From: a bacterium
GTDB lineage: Bacteria; Bacillota; Bacilli; Lactobacillales; Streptococcaceae
Assembly (NCBI GenBank): GCA_905221085.1
Contig: CAJNBT010000007.1
Coordinates: 62,001 to 126,000, forward strand
Direction: 5' to 3'
Length of the DNA: 64,000 bases
Shown here piece after piece: positions 15,434 to 25,312 of the stretch (positions within the stretch are counted from its first letter, which is position 1; each line of letters begins with the position of its first letter). Below the pieces are notes generated by a model. It ran no database searches. It saw nothing but the letters and a program-made list of their open reading frames with translations, and had not been told where the DNA came from. The position numbers were made by a program, and so were the translations under genes.

Positions 15434-17839
15434 TTAACGCACTTCTGCATTGACTTTTTCTTCAAGCGACGCTTGGATTTTTTCCATATAGCGTGCGACT
15501 TCTTCATCCGTCAAGCTATCTTCTGGATTTTGGAAGGTCAAGCTATAAGCCATTGACTTCATACCAAGTCCCAATTTCTCACCTGAGAAGACGTCAAAGA
15601 GCTTGATGTCTGTCAAACGTTTCACGCCGGCAGCTTGGATAGCGTCCACAACTTCTTGGTGAGTTACTTCTGCCTTAAGGAGAAGGGCAACGTCACGGCT
15701 AACTGCTGGGAATTTGGTGATTTCCACAAATGGAGCAGCAGGTTGAAGGGCAGCTTCGATGGCTGAAAGGTTGAGCTCAGCTACATACGTTTCTGGAATA
15801 TCGTAGGCCTTAGCAGTGACTGGATGCACTTGCCCAAGGAAACCAAGAACTTGGTCGCCGAGTGAAATGACTGCTGTACGACCTGGATGAAGGCTAGCAA
15901 TTTCAGATGTTGCTGTATAGGTCACTTCTAGTCCCAAGCGAGTAAATACTGCTTCAAGGATTCCTTTAGCATAGAAGAAATCAACTGGAACTGCTGCTGT
16001 TTGGAAATCTTTTTCAGCAACCAAGCCTGTCAAGGCAAAGGCGAAGCTGTTGATTTCATTTGGAAGTTCTTCTTTTGGATTGCCAGTTTGTTCAAAGACT
16101 TTTCCAATCTCATAAAGAGCCAAGTTTTTGTTCTTACGAGCCACATTGTAGGCAACGGTATCAAGGATACCAGAAATCATATTTTGACGGAGGACAGAAC
16201 GGTCCACTGTCATTGGCCACATAAGTTCCGTAAGGTTACTTGGTTGAGCCGTAAACTCGACTGCTTTTTCAGGAGTTGTTAGAGCGTAGGTGATGATTTC
16301 TGTCAAACCTGCCCCTTCAGCAATCGTACGAACTTGACGGCGGAGTTTTTGTGTCGCAGTCAATTCACCAGCTGTCCCATCGTCTTTTGGAAGGCTGGTT
16401 GGCAAGCGGTCATAACCATAGATACGAGCGATTTCTTCAAAGAGGTCTGCTTCAATAGTGATATCCCAACGACGACGTGGGACGCTGACTGTAAAGCTAT
16501 CTGCATTTCCAGAAAGGCCAAATCCAAGACGACGGAAGACGTCTTCTACATCAGCATAAGAAAGCTCAGTTCCGAGGACACGGTTAACATCAGCAAGAGT
16601 TGAAGAAACTTCCACATCAGAGGTATCAAGCTCACCCGCTGAAACGATACCCTTACGCACCTTCGCACCTGCAAGTTCGGCAATCATACTAGCTGCCGCA
16701 TCAAGTGCTTCATTAACTGTTGCCACATTGATCCCTTTTTCAAAGCGAGAAGATGACTCAGAACGAAGGTTAAGGCGACCGCTAGTCTTACGGATAGATT
16801 TTCCATTGAAGACTGCAGCTTCAAGGACGACACGACTAGAGTTTTCAGAGATTTCTGTTGCTTGACCACCCATAACACCTGCAAGAGCAACTGGCTTGTC
16901 AGCGACAGTAATGACTAGGTCATTCACGTCCAAGTCACGTTCTTCACCATCTAAAGTCACTAATTTTTCACCAGCACGCGCTTCACGTACACGGATGTCA
17001 TTGCCTTCAAAAGTGTCCAAGTCAAAAGCATGCATAGGTTGACCAAAGTAGAGCAGGATGTAGTTGGTCACATCCACTACGTTGTTAATGGGACGGATAC
17101 CTTCATTCATAAGAAGATTTTGCAACCATTGTGGACTTGGTGCGATAGTCACATTGTCCAAGATACGAGCCGCATAGTATGGCGCCTTATCTGTTTCAAT
17201 TCCTACAGAAAGAGCATCTGCTGCAGCTTGATCCGTTTCTGCAAGAGAAAACTCTTTAAAGTTGACTGCCTTGTCATAGATGGCTGCCACTTCATGAGCC
17301 ACCCCACGCATAGAAAGGGCGTCTGCACGGTTTGGTGTGATAGACAGTTCGATGATTTCATCATCCAAGTCTAGATATAAGAAGACTTCCTCACCTGGAA
17401 CGGCATTTTCTGGCAAGATTTGGATGCCATCTGCGAATTCCTTAGGCACAACTGAGTCAGAAATTCCCAATTCACCAAGTGAACAAATCATTCCAAGTGA
17501 CTCTAAACCACGGATTTTTCCTTTTTTGATTTTGTAGTTGTCAGCGATGCGAGCTCCTGGAAGAGCCACCATAACCTTGATACCAGCACGCACATTTGGG
17601 GCACCACAAACGATTTGACGAGCTTCTTCCTCGCCAACGTTAACCTGACAAACATGAAGGTGAGTTTCTGGCACATCTTCGCAAGACAAGACCTCACCGA
17701 CGACAATTTTTGAGAGACCAGCAGCAGGTGATTCGACACCTTCTACCTCGATCCCTGTAGTTGACATTTTTTCAGCCAACTCTTGTGATGGCACATCAAT
17801 GTCCACCAATTCTTTTAACCATTTATAAGATACAAGCAT
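15434..17839 (-). CDS. pheT: Phenylalanine-tRNA ligase beta subunit
   Basis: 801-aa subunit of the (alpha-beta)2 enzyme that charges tRNA-Phe. Order of domains: N-terminal tRNA-binding OB fold (residues 40-150, [13 protein letters not shown] ... [12 protein letters not shown]), B3/B4 editing domain (about 210-400, with [13 protein letters not shown]), B5 (about 405-475), the catalytic-like core (480-690) and the C-terminal ferredoxin-like anticodon-binding domain (708-801, [11 protein letters not shown]). Length is normal. Last gene of pheS-GNAT-pheT, under the T-box in front of pheS. Confidence 0.98.
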   Translation of the reverse strand: MLVSYKWLKELVDIDVPSQELAEKMSTTGIEVEGVESPAAGLSKIVVGEVLSCEDVPETHLHVCQVNVGEEEARQIVCGAPNVRAGIKVMVALPGARIADNYKIKKGKIRGLESLGMICSLGELGISDSVVPKEFADGIQILPENAVPGEEVFLYLDLDDEIIELSITPNRADALSMRGVAHEVAAIYDKAVNFKEFSLAETDQAAADALSVGIETDKAPYYAARILDNVTIAPSPQWLQNLLMNEGIRPINNVVDVTNYILLYFGQPMHAFDLDTFEGNDIRVREARAGEKLVTLDGEERDLDVNDLVITVADKPVALAGVMGGQATEISENSSRVVLEAAVFNGKSIRKTSGRLNLRSESSSRFEKGINVATVNEALDAAASMIAELAGAKVRKGIVSAGELDTSDVEVSSTLADVNRVLGTELSYADVEDVFRRLGFGLSGNADSFTVSVPRRRWDITIEADLFEEIARIYGYDRLPTSLPKDDGTAGELTATQKLRRQVRTIAEGAGLTEIITYALTTPEKAVEFTAQPSNLTELMWPMTVDRSVLRQNMISGILDTVAYNVARKNKNLALYEIGKVFEQTGNPKEELPNEINSFAFALTGLVAEKDFQTAAVPVDFFYAKGILEAVFTRLGLEVTYTATSEIASLHPGRTAVISLGDQVLGFLGQVHPVTAKAYDIPETYVAELNLSAIEAALQPAAPFVEITKFPAVSRDVALLLKAEVTHQEVVDAIQAAGVKRLTDIKLFDVFSGEKLGLGMKSMAYSLTFQNPEDSLTDEEVARYMEKIQASLEEKVNAEVR

Positions 17840-17915
17840 AATTTAGTTCTCCAGAATGACAGTTGCCACTCTGATTCTTTTCCTTTCCTATCATTTCAAT
17901 AGAAGAATCATCTTC

Positions 17916-18425
17916 TTACCTTAATTTCTTTCTCAGTAACCAATCCGTATCTACTTTTTGACCAACCATAAAATGATGTTGGCTAAATTTTTCAAAACCA
18001 TATCGATTATAAAACGCTTGAGCTTTTGTATTATGTTCCCAAACACCTAGCCAAGCCCAGGAAAAACCATTTTTTTCGGCAAGTTCCAGAGCGAATTCAA
18101 ACAGTTGCTTACCAAGTCCAAATCCTTGGAATTTTTGTAGCACATAGAGGCGTTGAATTTCAAAAGCGTTCTCTAATTCTTTCTCAGTTTGAGCATTTCC
18201 CCAGTTGACTTTGAGAAAACCAGCTATCTCCTCTTCATGCATAATGAAATAGGTTTCGGATTCTGGATTTTCCAACTCAGTTGACAAAACTCTCAGACTA
18301 TAAGCCTCTTCAAAGTATTCCTGTAACTGCTCTTCCGTATTATCATGAGCAAATGTTTCACGAAAGGTTTGTTTGGCAATTTTAGCCAACACCTCAACAT
18401 CTGCCATTTCTACTTTTCTAATCAT
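17916..18425 (-). CDS. GNAT N-acetyltransferase inside the phe operon
   Basis: 169-aa protein of the GNAT fold: [20 protein letters not shown] at the start, the acetyl-CoA loop region LQKFQGFGLGKQLFEFAL (Q-x-x-G-x-G) near residues 95-112, and AWLGVWEHNTKAQAFYNRYGF near 120-142. Its ATG shares one base with the pheS stop (TAATG), so it is translated together with pheS, and 76 bases separate it from pheT. The acyl acceptor is unknown. A conserved place between the two synthetase genes hints at a role linked to amino-acid or tRNA metabolism. Confidence 0.9.
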   Translation of the reverse strand: MIRKVEMADVEVLAKIAKQTFRETFAHDNTEEQLQEYFEEAYSLRVLSTELENPESETYFIMHEEEIAGFLKVNWGNAQTEKELENAFEIQRLYVLQKFQGFGLGKQLFEFALELAEKNGFSWAWLGVWEHNTKAQAFYNRYGFEKFSQHHFMVGQKVDTDWLLRKKLR

Positions 18426-19471
18426 TATTTAAACTGTTCTGAGAAGCGGACATCTCCTTGGTAGAATCCACGGATATCGTTGATTCCGTAACGGAGCATA
18501 GCTACACGCTCTTGTCCAAGACCAAAGGCAAAGCCAGAGTAAACAGTCGCATCGATACCACTCATTTCAAGGACACGTGGGTGAACCATACCGGCACCCA
18601 TAATCTCGATCCAACCTGTTTTCTTACATACGTTACAGCCTTCTCCACCACACTTGAAGCAAGAAACATCCACCTCAACAGATGGCTCTGTGAATGGGAA
18701 ATAAGAGGGACGCAGACGAATCTGACGCTCTTCACCAAACATTTTTTGCACAATCAACTGAAGGGTTCCTTGAAGGTCTGCCATAGAGATGTTTTTCCCA
18801 ACAACCAAACCTTCGATTTGGTGGAACTGGTGACTATGGGTCGCATCGTCCGTATCACGACGGAAGACACGCCCTGGTGAGATCATTTTCAAAGGACCTT
18901 TAGAGAAATCATGGGCATCCATAGCACGCGCCTGAACTGGAGACGTGTGAGTACGTAGCAAGATTTCTTCTGTGATATAGAATGTGTCCTGCATATCACG
19001 AGCTGGGTGGTCTTTTGGAAGGTTCATACGTTCAAAGTTATAGTAGTCTTGCTCCACTTCAAAACCATCCACGACTTGGTAACCCATCCCAATGAAAATA
19101 TCTTCGATTTCTTCACTGGTTTGTGTCAAAACGTGACGGTGACCAGTCGCAACTAGACGACCTGGAAGCGTCACATCGATACTCTCGCTAGCAAGTTGAG
19201 CCGCGACTTTCTTTTCTTCCAAGAGTTTAGCTGTTTCTTCAAAGGCTGCTGTCAAGACATCACGAGCTTCATTGACGTGTTTCCCTATAATTGGACGCAT
19301 CTCAGCAGAGACATCTTTCATCCCTTTGAGGATTTCAGTAAGTGAACCCTTTTTACCAAGGACTGAGACACGCAAATCTTGCATCTCTTTTTCGTTTTCA
19401 GCAGTAATCTGCTTCAAGCTAGCCAGCGTTTCTTCACGAAGCGCTTTTAATTGTTCTTCAATAGTTGACAT
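18425..19471 (-). CDS. pheS: Phenylalanine-tRNA ligase alpha subunit
   Basis: 348-aa catalytic subunit. Coiled-coil N-terminus ([20 protein letters not shown]), motif 2 region [20 protein letters not shown] near residues 195-215, and motif 3 [18 protein letters not shown] near 311-328. A zinc-binding-like [14 protein letters not shown] block lies near 269-282, as in many bacterial PheS. Start ATG at 19471 with GGAGG four bases upstream; a longer frame reaching 19552 runs into the T-box terminator region and is rejected. Confidence 0.97.
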   Translation of the reverse strand: MSTIEEQLKALREETLASLKQITAENEKEMQDLRVSVLGKKGSLTEILKGMKDVSAEMRPIIGKHVNEARDVLTAAFEETAKLLEEKKVAAQLASESIDVTLPGRLVATGHRHVLTQTSEEIEDIFIGMGYQVVDGFEVEQDYYNFERMNLPKDHPARDMQDTFYITEEILLRTHTSPVQARAMDAHDFSKGPLKMISPGRVFRRDTDDATHSHQFHQIEGLVVGKNISMADLQGTLQLIVQKMFGEERQIRLRPSYFPFTEPSVEVDVSCFKCGGEGCNVCKKTGWIEIMGAGMVHPRVLEMSGIDATVYSGFAFGLGQERVAMLRYGINDIRGFYQGDVRFSEQFK

Positions 19472-19504
19472 AATTCCTCCATCAGTCTCTCGTAGATAAA
19501 AAGA

Positions 19505-19700
19505 AAACCACATGCCAAAAACTCCACTCGGAGCGTTGACACGCGGTACCATCCGTTTTCATCTGACAAGTCAGACCTTCATTTCTAAATCCATGCGCAA
19601 GTGAATTCACCCAGCTTTCATATAGAGAGCTTGCAGTCACGGCTCTCCTCCCTGATATACTTCCCTTGAGTTACTAGTCTTGCAGATTCCTATTCAATTA
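19505..19700 (-). ncRNA. T-box riboswitch (tRNA-Phe responsive) before pheS
   Basis: On the minus strand the T-box core GATGGTACCGCG is at about 19543-19554, followed by a short CTCC/GGAG hairpin with T5 as terminator. A UUC codon within GTGAATTCAC (19603-19605) is a reasonable specifier for Phe. Uncharged tRNA-Phe would stabilise the antiterminator and turn on pheS-GNAT-pheT. Confidence 0.9.
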
Positions 19701-19706
19701 CTACAT

Positions 19707-19735
19707 AGTTTATCAGATTTTTACCATTCTTGCAA
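19707..19735 (-). promoter_or_regulatory. pheS operon promoter
   Basis: Minus strand TTGCAA (19730-19735), 17 bases, TAAACT (19707-19712), just before the T-box leader. Confidence 0.7.
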
Positions 19736-19743
19736 GACCTATC

Positions 19744-20394
19744 TCACTTCTGCTTGCCTTTAAATCGCCATTGGAAGCGGAGCTTGTCATAGAAGGGAAA
19801 TTCGATAAACAAGACTCCCAAGCCCACACAGAGACTGGCAAGAACATCTGATGGGTAATGAACTCCCAGATAGACCCTTGATACCAGCACACTAACTAGG
19901 TAGAGGCCTAACACGATTTGCACGATTTTTCTCCAGACTGGATTTTTAATCCGTTGACCGAGAATGACAATCAGAGAGCCGACCATCAAGGTTACAGCCA
20001 GAGAATGGCCGCTTGGGAAGGAAAATCCCTTCTCCTCAACCAAGTGTAAAATAGCTGGTCGTGGGCGCTGGTAGATATTTTTAAAGGTCACGATTAAAAG
20101 AGCTGCCAAAGCCAGATTTCCCAGCATGAAGAAACTTTCTATCTTCCACTGCTTACGATAAAAGACAAAAGCTGTAATGACAACCCAAGTGATAATCACT
20201 GGGATATCAATCAAGCGTGTGATGGCCCTGAAAAGAATAGTCAAGTAATCTGGCAAGTCTCCTCGAACAGCAGTCTGTATCGGTTGATCAAAACCGACTA
20301 GCGTTTCAGGGTAAAATTTGACCATGTAGCCAAGAATAACGAAAAGTAAAAGGGCAAAACTGCCCTTCATTAAAAATGTTTGTTTATCTTTCAT
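19744..20394 (-). CDS. PAP2-family membrane phosphatase
   Basis: 216-aa membrane protein with the three PAP2 motifs: KNIYQRPRP near residue 107-115, PSGHS near 127-131 and SRVYLGVHYPSDV near 173-185. About six membrane segments. Family members dephosphorylate lipid phosphates such as undecaprenyl diphosphate or phosphatidylglycerol phosphate on the outer face. The start overlaps the end of ribU by 11 bases, so it is co-expressed with the riboflavin transporter under FMN control, although its function is not evidently linked. Confidence 0.92.
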   Translation of the reverse strand: MKDKQTFLMKGSFALLLFVILGYMVKFYPETLVGFDQPIQTAVRGDLPDYLTILFRAITRLIDIPVIITWVVITAFVFYRKQWKIESFFMLGNLALAALLIVTFKNIYQRPRPAILHLVEEKGFSFPSGHSLAVTLMVGSLIVILGQRIKNPVWRKIVQIVLGLYLVSVLVSRVYLGVHYPSDVLASLCVGLGVLFIEFPFYDKLRFQWRFKGKQK

Positions 20395-20947
20395 AATGTT
20401 TTAAGGTTGGTTTCAAGAGGACATACAACAACCAGAATGAAGCGGAAAAGATTACACCTTCAATCAAATTAAAAGGTAATACCATGGTCATTAGGTAGTT
20501 GGAAAGTCCCAAAATTTTTCCAATATCAAAGTTAGCAAACTTAGCGTACAAAGGAACAGCGTAAACATAGTTGAGAACCAACATAGCCACGGTTAAACCA
20601 ATAGTCCCAGCTAGAGAGCCTAGTAGGAAACGAAGAGTTGTCCGTTCCTTTTTCCAAATCAAAGCAAATACGATGACAAAAACTCCCAAAGCTATGATAT
20701 TCATTGGCAAACCAATGTAAGTATTCACTCCTTGACTATTAAGAAGCAATTTCAAGAGTGAGCGAAGCAAGAGAATTCCTAGAGCAGCAGGCAAATCCAT
20801 GACCACCAGACCCACAAGGACTGGCAAGATACTAAATTCGATCTTGAGGAAGGACGCCGCTGGTAAAAGCGGAAAGTCAAAGTACATCAGCACAAATGAG
20901 ATGGCTGATAGAATTGCAATGGTCGAAAGTCGACGTGTGTTTGTCAT
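20384..20947 (-). CDS. ribU: Riboflavin ECF transporter S component
   Basis: 187-aa protein with about six hydrophobic segments; it begins MTNTRRLSTIAILSAISFVL and includes MYFDFPLLPAASFLKIEFSI near residues 21-40, the RibU-type N-terminal pattern. It binds riboflavin in the membrane and works with a shared EcfA/A'/T module encoded elsewhere. ATG at 20947 chosen because GGAGG lies 8 bases upstream. The FMN riboswitch in its leader confirms the substrate. Confidence 0.93.
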   Translation of the reverse strand: MTNTRRLSTIAILSAISFVLMYFDFPLLPAASFLKIEFSILPVLVGLVVMDLPAALGILLLRSLLKLLLNSQGVNTYIGLPMNIIALGVFVIVFALIWKKERTTLRFLLGSLAGTIGLTVAMLVLNYVYAVPLYAKFANFDIGKILGLSNYLMTMVLPFNLIEGVIFSASFWLLYVLLKPTLKHYER

Positions 20948-21107
20948 AACAGGTTCCTCCAATTTTCTATAAAATCAGAAGAAGTTAGAAAGGATTCCTC
21001 TATCTATTCTCACTTTTTATATCCCAAAAGTTCCCTCTCGCTCTATTAAAGCAAGCGGTTACAATCTAGCTACAAATCTATCAGAACAAACAAAGCTATT
21101 CTTTCGT

Positions 21108-21336
21108 CTTCTCCCATCCAGACTATACTGTCGGTTGTGGAATTTCACCACATCAGCTTGCGCTCGCGGACTTCTTTAAAAAGAAGGAAATAGAGATTTT
21201 TCTTTTAGACTAGGCGACAAGCTGTAGTCATAACTTCTGGTTAGGCAAAGCTTGTCAACAAAGTATAAAAGGAAAAGATCATTTCCTAGTTAAAGTCACC
21301 GCCGGTCGGGAATCACACCCTGCCCTGAAGACTCTT
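21108..21336 (-). ncRNA. FMN riboswitch (RFN element)
   Basis: The minus strand shows the conserved start TCTTCAGGGCAGGGTGTGAT, then TCCCGACCGGCGGTGA, and the closing CTGGATGGGAGAAGA. Standard RFN domains are present with an enlarged variable arm. FMN binding should reduce ribU and PAP2 expression. Confidence 0.97.
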
Positions 21337-21338
21337 TT

Positions 21339-21367
21339 ATCATAACAAAAAACGCTTACAAGTGCAA
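21339..21367 (-). promoter_or_regulatory. ribU promoter embedded in the trmL terminator
   Basis: Minus strand TTGCAC (21362-21367), 17 bases, TATGAT (21339-21344). The -35 box lies inside the trmL terminator stem. Confidence 0.7.
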
Positions 21368-21375
21368 GCATTTTG
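21347..21375 (-). terminator. trmL terminator
   Basis: AATGCTTGC, ACTT loop, GTAAGCGTT and T6 on the minus strand. Confidence 0.8.
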
Positions 21376-21389
21376 TTCATTTTCATTTT

Positions 21390-21893
21390 TTATTTCAATT
21401 TATCAGCTTCATAGGTATGAACAAGTTCAAGACCTGCAAAATTCTGCTGGCGGAGGGCTTCGTAGACAATCATGCAGACGGTATTAGACACATTGAGACT
21501 GCGGACATGTTCATCATTCATAGGAATACGGAGAGCTTTCTCAGAATGTTCTCGCATAAAGTCCTCAGGTAAACCCTTGTCTTCACGTCCAAAGAGAAAA
21601 TAATGGTCTTCGTCAGTCGATAAATCCACCTCAGAATACACTTTCTCAGCGAATTTCGAAATCAGATAGAGTTTTCCCTTCATCTGAGACATAAAATCTT
21701 CCAAACTGTCGTAAAAATAAATCTCTAGCTTATCCCAATAATCCAATCCCGCACGCTTCATCTTGCGGTCGTCAATAGGAAAGCCCATAGGCTTGATGAT
21801 GTGGAGGGGAGAATTAGTCGCAGCGCAAGTACGCGCGATATTGCCTGTATTTTGTGGAATTTGGGGTTCAAATAATACAATGTGATTTGTCAT
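21390..21893 (-). CDS. trmL: tRNA (cytidine/uridine-34 2'-O)-methyltransferase
   Basis: 167-aa SpoU/TrmD-fold (SPOUT) methyltransferase. Motifs: [20 protein letters not shown] near residues 15-34, [15 protein letters not shown] near 102-116 and [18 protein letters not shown] near 132-149, which together form the knotted SAM site. The short length, lacking extra domains, is that of TrmL, which methylates the wobble ribose of certain leucine tRNAs. It is the only gene of its transcript and has an unusual leader with a terminator-like hairpin. Confidence 0.95.
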   Translation of the reverse strand: MTNHIVLFEPQIPQNTGNIARTCAATNSPLHIIKPMGFPIDDRKMKRAGLDYWDKLEIYFYDSLEDFMSQMKGKLYLISKFAEKVYSEVDLSTDEDHYFLFGREDKGLPEDFMREHSEKALRIPMNDEHVRSLNVSNTVCMIVYEALRQQNFAGLELVHTYEADKLK

Positions 21894-22019
21894 GACTTGC
21901 TTCCTTTAACCATTGCAAAAAAATAGCCACACTGCCCGGAGTCAAGCTCAGCAAACAGCGTGGTTAAGGCATCGTTAACTTACCTCACAACAGGTTTGAA
22001 GTAAATCAGCGAAACTACT
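21894..22019 (-). ncRNA. Structured leader with intrinsic terminator before trmL (candidate attenuator)
   Basis: The about 125-base leader contains GTTAACGATGCCTTAAC and, at 21916-21963, a hairpin of CCACGCTG with CAGTGTGG followed by CTA and T7, a full intrinsic terminator upstream of the start codon. Transcription must read through it to express trmL. I do not recognise a known riboswitch class. Confidence 0.6.
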
Positions 22020-22024
22020 TTCTT

Positions 22025-22052
22025 AGTATAACACTTTCAGAATCATTGTCAA
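22025..22052 (-). promoter_or_regulatory. trmL promoter
   Basis: Minus strand TTGACA (22047-22052), 16 bases, TATACT (22025-22030). Confidence 0.8.
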
Positions 22053-22085
22053 TAGAAACGACTTGATTTTTTCAATTTTTTCAGG

Positions 22086-22916
22086 CTATTTCCAAGGGTT
22101 GTAAAATCGTCCCTGATTCTGCAAGATAAGTAGTAAACTAGCTACTAAAAACACAGCTGCCAAGAGCAAGGTAAGATAATCTCCTTTTTTCAAGGCCTGA
22201 TAACTATACCATGTGCGTTTTTTCTCTTTCCCAAAGCGGCGAAGCTCCATGGCAGTCGCAATGGTATCAATGCGTTCTAGCGAGCTAAAAATCAAGGGCG
22301 TAATAATGCGCAGATTGCCTTTGATTCGTTGCATAAGAGAAGCTTTCTTGGATAATTCCATCCCACGCGCCTCCTGAGACATCTTGATGGTAAAGAATTC
22401 TTCCTGCAAATCTGGAATATAGCGCAAGGTCAGGCTGACTGAATAGGCAATCTTGTAAGGCACACCGATTTGATTTAAACTGGAAGCAAAATGACTAGGA
22501 TGAGTTGTCATCAAAAAGATAATAGCCAGAGGAATGGTGCAAAGGTACTTAATAGCCAAATTTAGCAGATAAAAGAGCTCCTGGCTGGTTAGAGTGTAGG
22601 CACCGATTCCCTGCCAAATAACACTCCTCTCTCCGTAAAGTCCAACCCCATACTCGGGAGAAAAGAGATAGACCATCAAAACGTTTAAAACGGCAAATAC
22701 CGTCGCAAAAACGGCTACAAAGGAAACATCTTTAAAACGGATTTCTGACAAATAGAGGAGAAAGACCGAAAAGATGGCAATCAGAACAAGTAGTCTGGTA
22801 TCATAGCTAATCATGGCCGCCAATGACACGAGAATGAAAAAGAGGAGTTTCCCAGCTCCTGACAAGCGATGAATCATAGTATCTCTATGCTGGTAACCGA
22901 TTAATTTTGCTTGCAT
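22086..22916 (-). CDS. ECF transporter transmembrane (T) component
   Basis: 276-aa membrane protein of the EcfT family. It has five to six hydrophobic segments and the two cytoplasmic coupling motifs of the family near residues 176-215: [13 protein letters not shown] (A-R-G) and [14 protein letters not shown]. These Ala-Arg-Gly-type helices rest on the ATPases. Overlaps the end of the ATPase gene by 16 bases. Together with the double ATPase and the UPF0397 S component it makes a dedicated (group I) ECF importer. Confidence 0.92.
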   Translation of the reverse strand: MQAKLIGYQHRDTMIHRLSGAGKLLFFILVSLAAMISYDTRLLVLIAIFSVFLLYLSEIRFKDVSFVAVFATVFAVLNVLMVYLFSPEYGVGLYGERSVIWQGIGAYTLTSQELFYLLNLAIKYLCTIPLAIIFLMTTHPSHFASSLNQIGVPYKIAYSVSLTLRYIPDLQEEFFTIKMSQEARGMELSKKASLMQRIKGNLRIITPLIFSSLERIDTIATAMELRRFGKEKKRTWYSYQALKKGDYLTLLLAAVFLVASLLLILQNQGRFYNPWK

Positions 22917-24583
22917 CCTTCTCTCCTTTCTTTGTAAAATGCCGTTAAAGCAAGTGGATCCACGTCGAGTTTCTTAGCCAAGTTGAAGATAGAAGTCTCT
23001 TTTAGATTGGCTTTTACTAACAGATTAGGATTGCTCAACAGACTAGCTGGATCAGTATCAGCAATCAATTCTCCATCCACCATGACAAGAGCCCGATCTG
23101 AATAATCCAGCATCAATTGCATATCATGGGTAATCATGACAATGGTATGACCTTTTTGATGCAACTCTTCGAGAAATTCCATAATCTCAGTATAGTTCTT
23201 CTGGTCTTGACCTGCTGTCGGCTCATCTAAGAGGATAATTTCAGCCCCTAAGACCAAAATCGATGCAATAGTCACACGTTTTTTCTGACCAAATGACAGG
23301 GCAGAAATAGGCCAATTACGAAATTCATAGAGTCCACAGATTTTCAAGGATTCATAGACTCTCGTTTCAATTTCTTGCTCGTCCACACCTCGCAAACGAA
23401 GTCCCAGAGCCACCTCATCAAAAATCATATTGGTTGAAATCATTTGATTGGGATTTTGCAGCACATAGCCTACTCGTTCCGCCCGCTCTGCAACAGAATC
23501 TCCCTTGATATCCTGGCCTTCCCAAAGATAAGAACCTTCTGTCTGGATAAAGCTACTTAAGGCCTTGGCTAGAGTTGACTTCCCTGCTCCATTTTTCCCG
23601 ACAATGGCAATCTTTTCGCCCTTTTTAATATCCAGATAAATGGATTTTAAAATCGGTCTATCATCATAAGAAAAAGATACATCCTCTAATTTAAAGAGTG
23701 ACTGCAATTCTGGGGTTTCTTTTACCAATTCAGTCTTTAACTGAACATGACCTTTTGAGATAGACAAGTTATCCAGATTTGCTAACTGTTCTTCCTTGTC
23801 TAAATCCACACCCAATTGACGGAGAGTCGTTAGATAAAGGGGTTCTCGAATTCCATTTTGGGTCAATAAATCAGTCGCCAGTAGCTGGTCAGGGCTCCCA
23901 TTAAAGAGGATACGACCATCATTGATCAAGACAATCCGATCCACAGGTCGATGCAGAACATCCTCCAAACGATGCTCAATAATAAGTGTCGTCGTTCCCT
24001 CTTCCTTATGAATCTGATCAATCAATTCGATAATATCCTGACCTGACTTGGGATCAAGATTGGCGAGTGGCTCATCAAACAAGAGAATCGGACTCTCATC
24101 AATCAAGACACCAGCTAGACTAACCCGCTGCTTTTGTCCACCTGACAAATCTTGGGGACGCTGAGCTAGTAAATCAAGAAGATCCAGCTTTTCAGCCCAT
24201 TTATGAACACGGTTTTTCATCTCTTCTATAGCTGTTACATCATTTTCCAGAGCAAAAGCCAAATCTTCTGCCACAGACAGACCGATAAACTGCCCATCTG
24301 TATCCTGCAAAACTGTGCTAACTAAATGAGATTTATCATAGATGCTCATATCAAAGGCTGCTTGGCCCTTGATCAAAAATTCTCCAGACGGCTGACCCTT
24401 GTAAATATTGGGAATAATTCCATTCAAACACTGACCCAAGGTAGACTTACCTGACCCAGATGGCCCAACAATTAAGACTTTCTCTCCCTTGTAAATGGTC
24501 AAGTCTACCTCTTGCAAGGTCGGTTCTTGTTGCGTTTCATACTGGAAAGAGAAATCCTTCCATTCAATTATAGCTTCTTTCAT
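22901..24583 (-). CDS. ECF transporter double ATPase (two fused ABC domains)
   Basis: 560-aa protein with two nucleotide-binding domains. First: Walker [10 protein letters not shown] near residue 39, signature [10 protein letters not shown] near 146, Walker [13 protein letters not shown] near 168. Second: Walker [10 protein letters not shown] near 328, [10 protein letters not shown] near 432, [11 protein letters not shown] near 454. Such fused A components are found in YkoD-type modules. It lies upstream of, and overlaps, the T-component gene. A terminator at 24718-24743 separates it from the S component gene. Confidence 0.95.
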   Translation of the reverse strand: MKEAIIEWKDFSFQYETQQEPTLQEVDLTIYKGEKVLIVGPSGSGKSTLGQCLNGIIPNIYKGQPSGEFLIKGQAAFDMSIYDKSHLVSTVLQDTDGQFIGLSVAEDLAFALENDVTAIEEMKNRVHKWAEKLDLLDLLAQRPQDLSGGQKQRVSLAGVLIDESPILLFDEPLANLDPKSGQDIIELIDQIHKEEGTTTLIIEHRLEDVLHRPVDRIVLINDGRILFNGSPDQLLATDLLTQNGIREPLYLTTLRQLGVDLDKEEQLANLDNLSISKGHVQLKTELVKETPELQSLFKLEDVSFSYDDRPILKSIYLDIKKGEKIAIVGKNGAGKSTLAKALSSFIQTEGSYLWEGQDIKGDSVAERAERVGYVLQNPNQMISTNMIFDEVALGLRLRGVDEQEIETRVYESLKICGLYEFRNWPISALSFGQKKRVTIASILVLGAEIILLDEPTAGQDQKNYTEIMEFLEELHQKGHTIVMITHDMQLMLDYSDRALVMVDGELIADTDPASLLSNPNLLVKANLKETSIFNLAKKLDVDPLALTAFYKERREGCKQN

Positions 24584-24717
24584 CTTACTCTCTTCATTCG
24601 CTTCTTAGACTTCTATTTTATCATAAATCTACCCCTTCTTGCAGACTCTTCTCTTAAAATCTTAGCGTCAAAAAGATTCCTATCCTAGCTTACTTGCCTA
24701 ACTAATCTATAAACATC

Positions 24718-24743
24718 GAAAAAGACTGGTTGTCCAGCCTTTT
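24718..24743 (-). terminator. Terminator after the ECF S-component gene
   Basis: AAAGGCTGG, loop ACA, ACCAGTCTTTTT on the minus strand. It allows more S component than ATPase and T component. Confidence 0.8.
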
Positions 24744-24751
24744 CTCTTATA

Positions 24752-25297
24752 TTAATCCTTTTTCAAACTTCCTGAACGAGTCTGTGTACGTGAATAAGCT
24801 AGCAAGAGAAGGGTACCTGCGATAGCTATAGTTACAGCATTAGCAATTCCCGCAACAATCCCTTGGGCAAATACTTTTTCTGCCGCTTCTTGATAAATCA
24901 CAACGTCTCCAAGTGGTGCCAAGACACCCCAAACAAGAGCATTTGCAACAATCTGAATGAGATTAAAGAAGACAATATCCTTCAACCCAAAAATACCTTG
25001 TGTTACTCGAATGTATTTTCTAAAGAGTCCGACAGCTAGACCAAAGAGCCCACTAGCAATAATCCAAGTCCACCACAGACCGTAGCCAGCAATAGCGTCC
25101 TTCACTGCATGCCCAATTAAGCCAACAAGTAGTCCCACTAGAGGACCAAAAATGATAGACAGGAGGCTCTGTACCGCATACTGAAGCTGGATACTTGTAT
25201 TTGGAACGGGTGTCGGAATGCTAATCATCCCGATAACAACAAAGAGCGCAGCTCCAACACCGATAGCAACAACTTGTTTAATTGATTGATTTTTCAT
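24752..25297 (-). CDS. ECF transporter S component, UPF0397 family
   Basis: 181-aa membrane protein, about five to six hydrophobic segments. Begins [20 protein letters not shown] with [20 protein letters not shown], the UPF0397 pattern. The family has been labelled riboflavin-like in annotations, but substrate is unproven; ribU is separately present in this window. It starts 15 bases after a SAM hydroxide adenosyltransferase gene, which suggests a nucleoside, adenosine or methionine-derived compound as substrate. That is an inference. Confidence 0.88.
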   Translation of the reverse strand: MKNQSIKQVVAIGVGAALFVVIGMISIPTPVPNTSIQLQYAVQSLLSIIFGPLVGLLVGLIGHAVKDAIAGYGLWWTWIIASGLFGLAVGLFRKYIRVTQGIFGLKDIVFFNLIQIVANALVWGVLAPLGDVVIYQEAAEKVFAQGIVAGIANAVTIAIAGTLLLLAYSRTQTRSGSLKKD

Positions 25298-25312
25298 CTA
25301 TATTCTCCTATT

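Noticed and set aside
19472..19552. Longer start for pheS
   Set aside because: It covers the T-box terminator and has no binding site; ATG at 19471 with GGAGG is clear.
21894..22019. preQ1 or purine riboswitch before trmL
   Set aside because: The conserved cores of those classes are not visible; only a terminator and an unassigned structured segment are.
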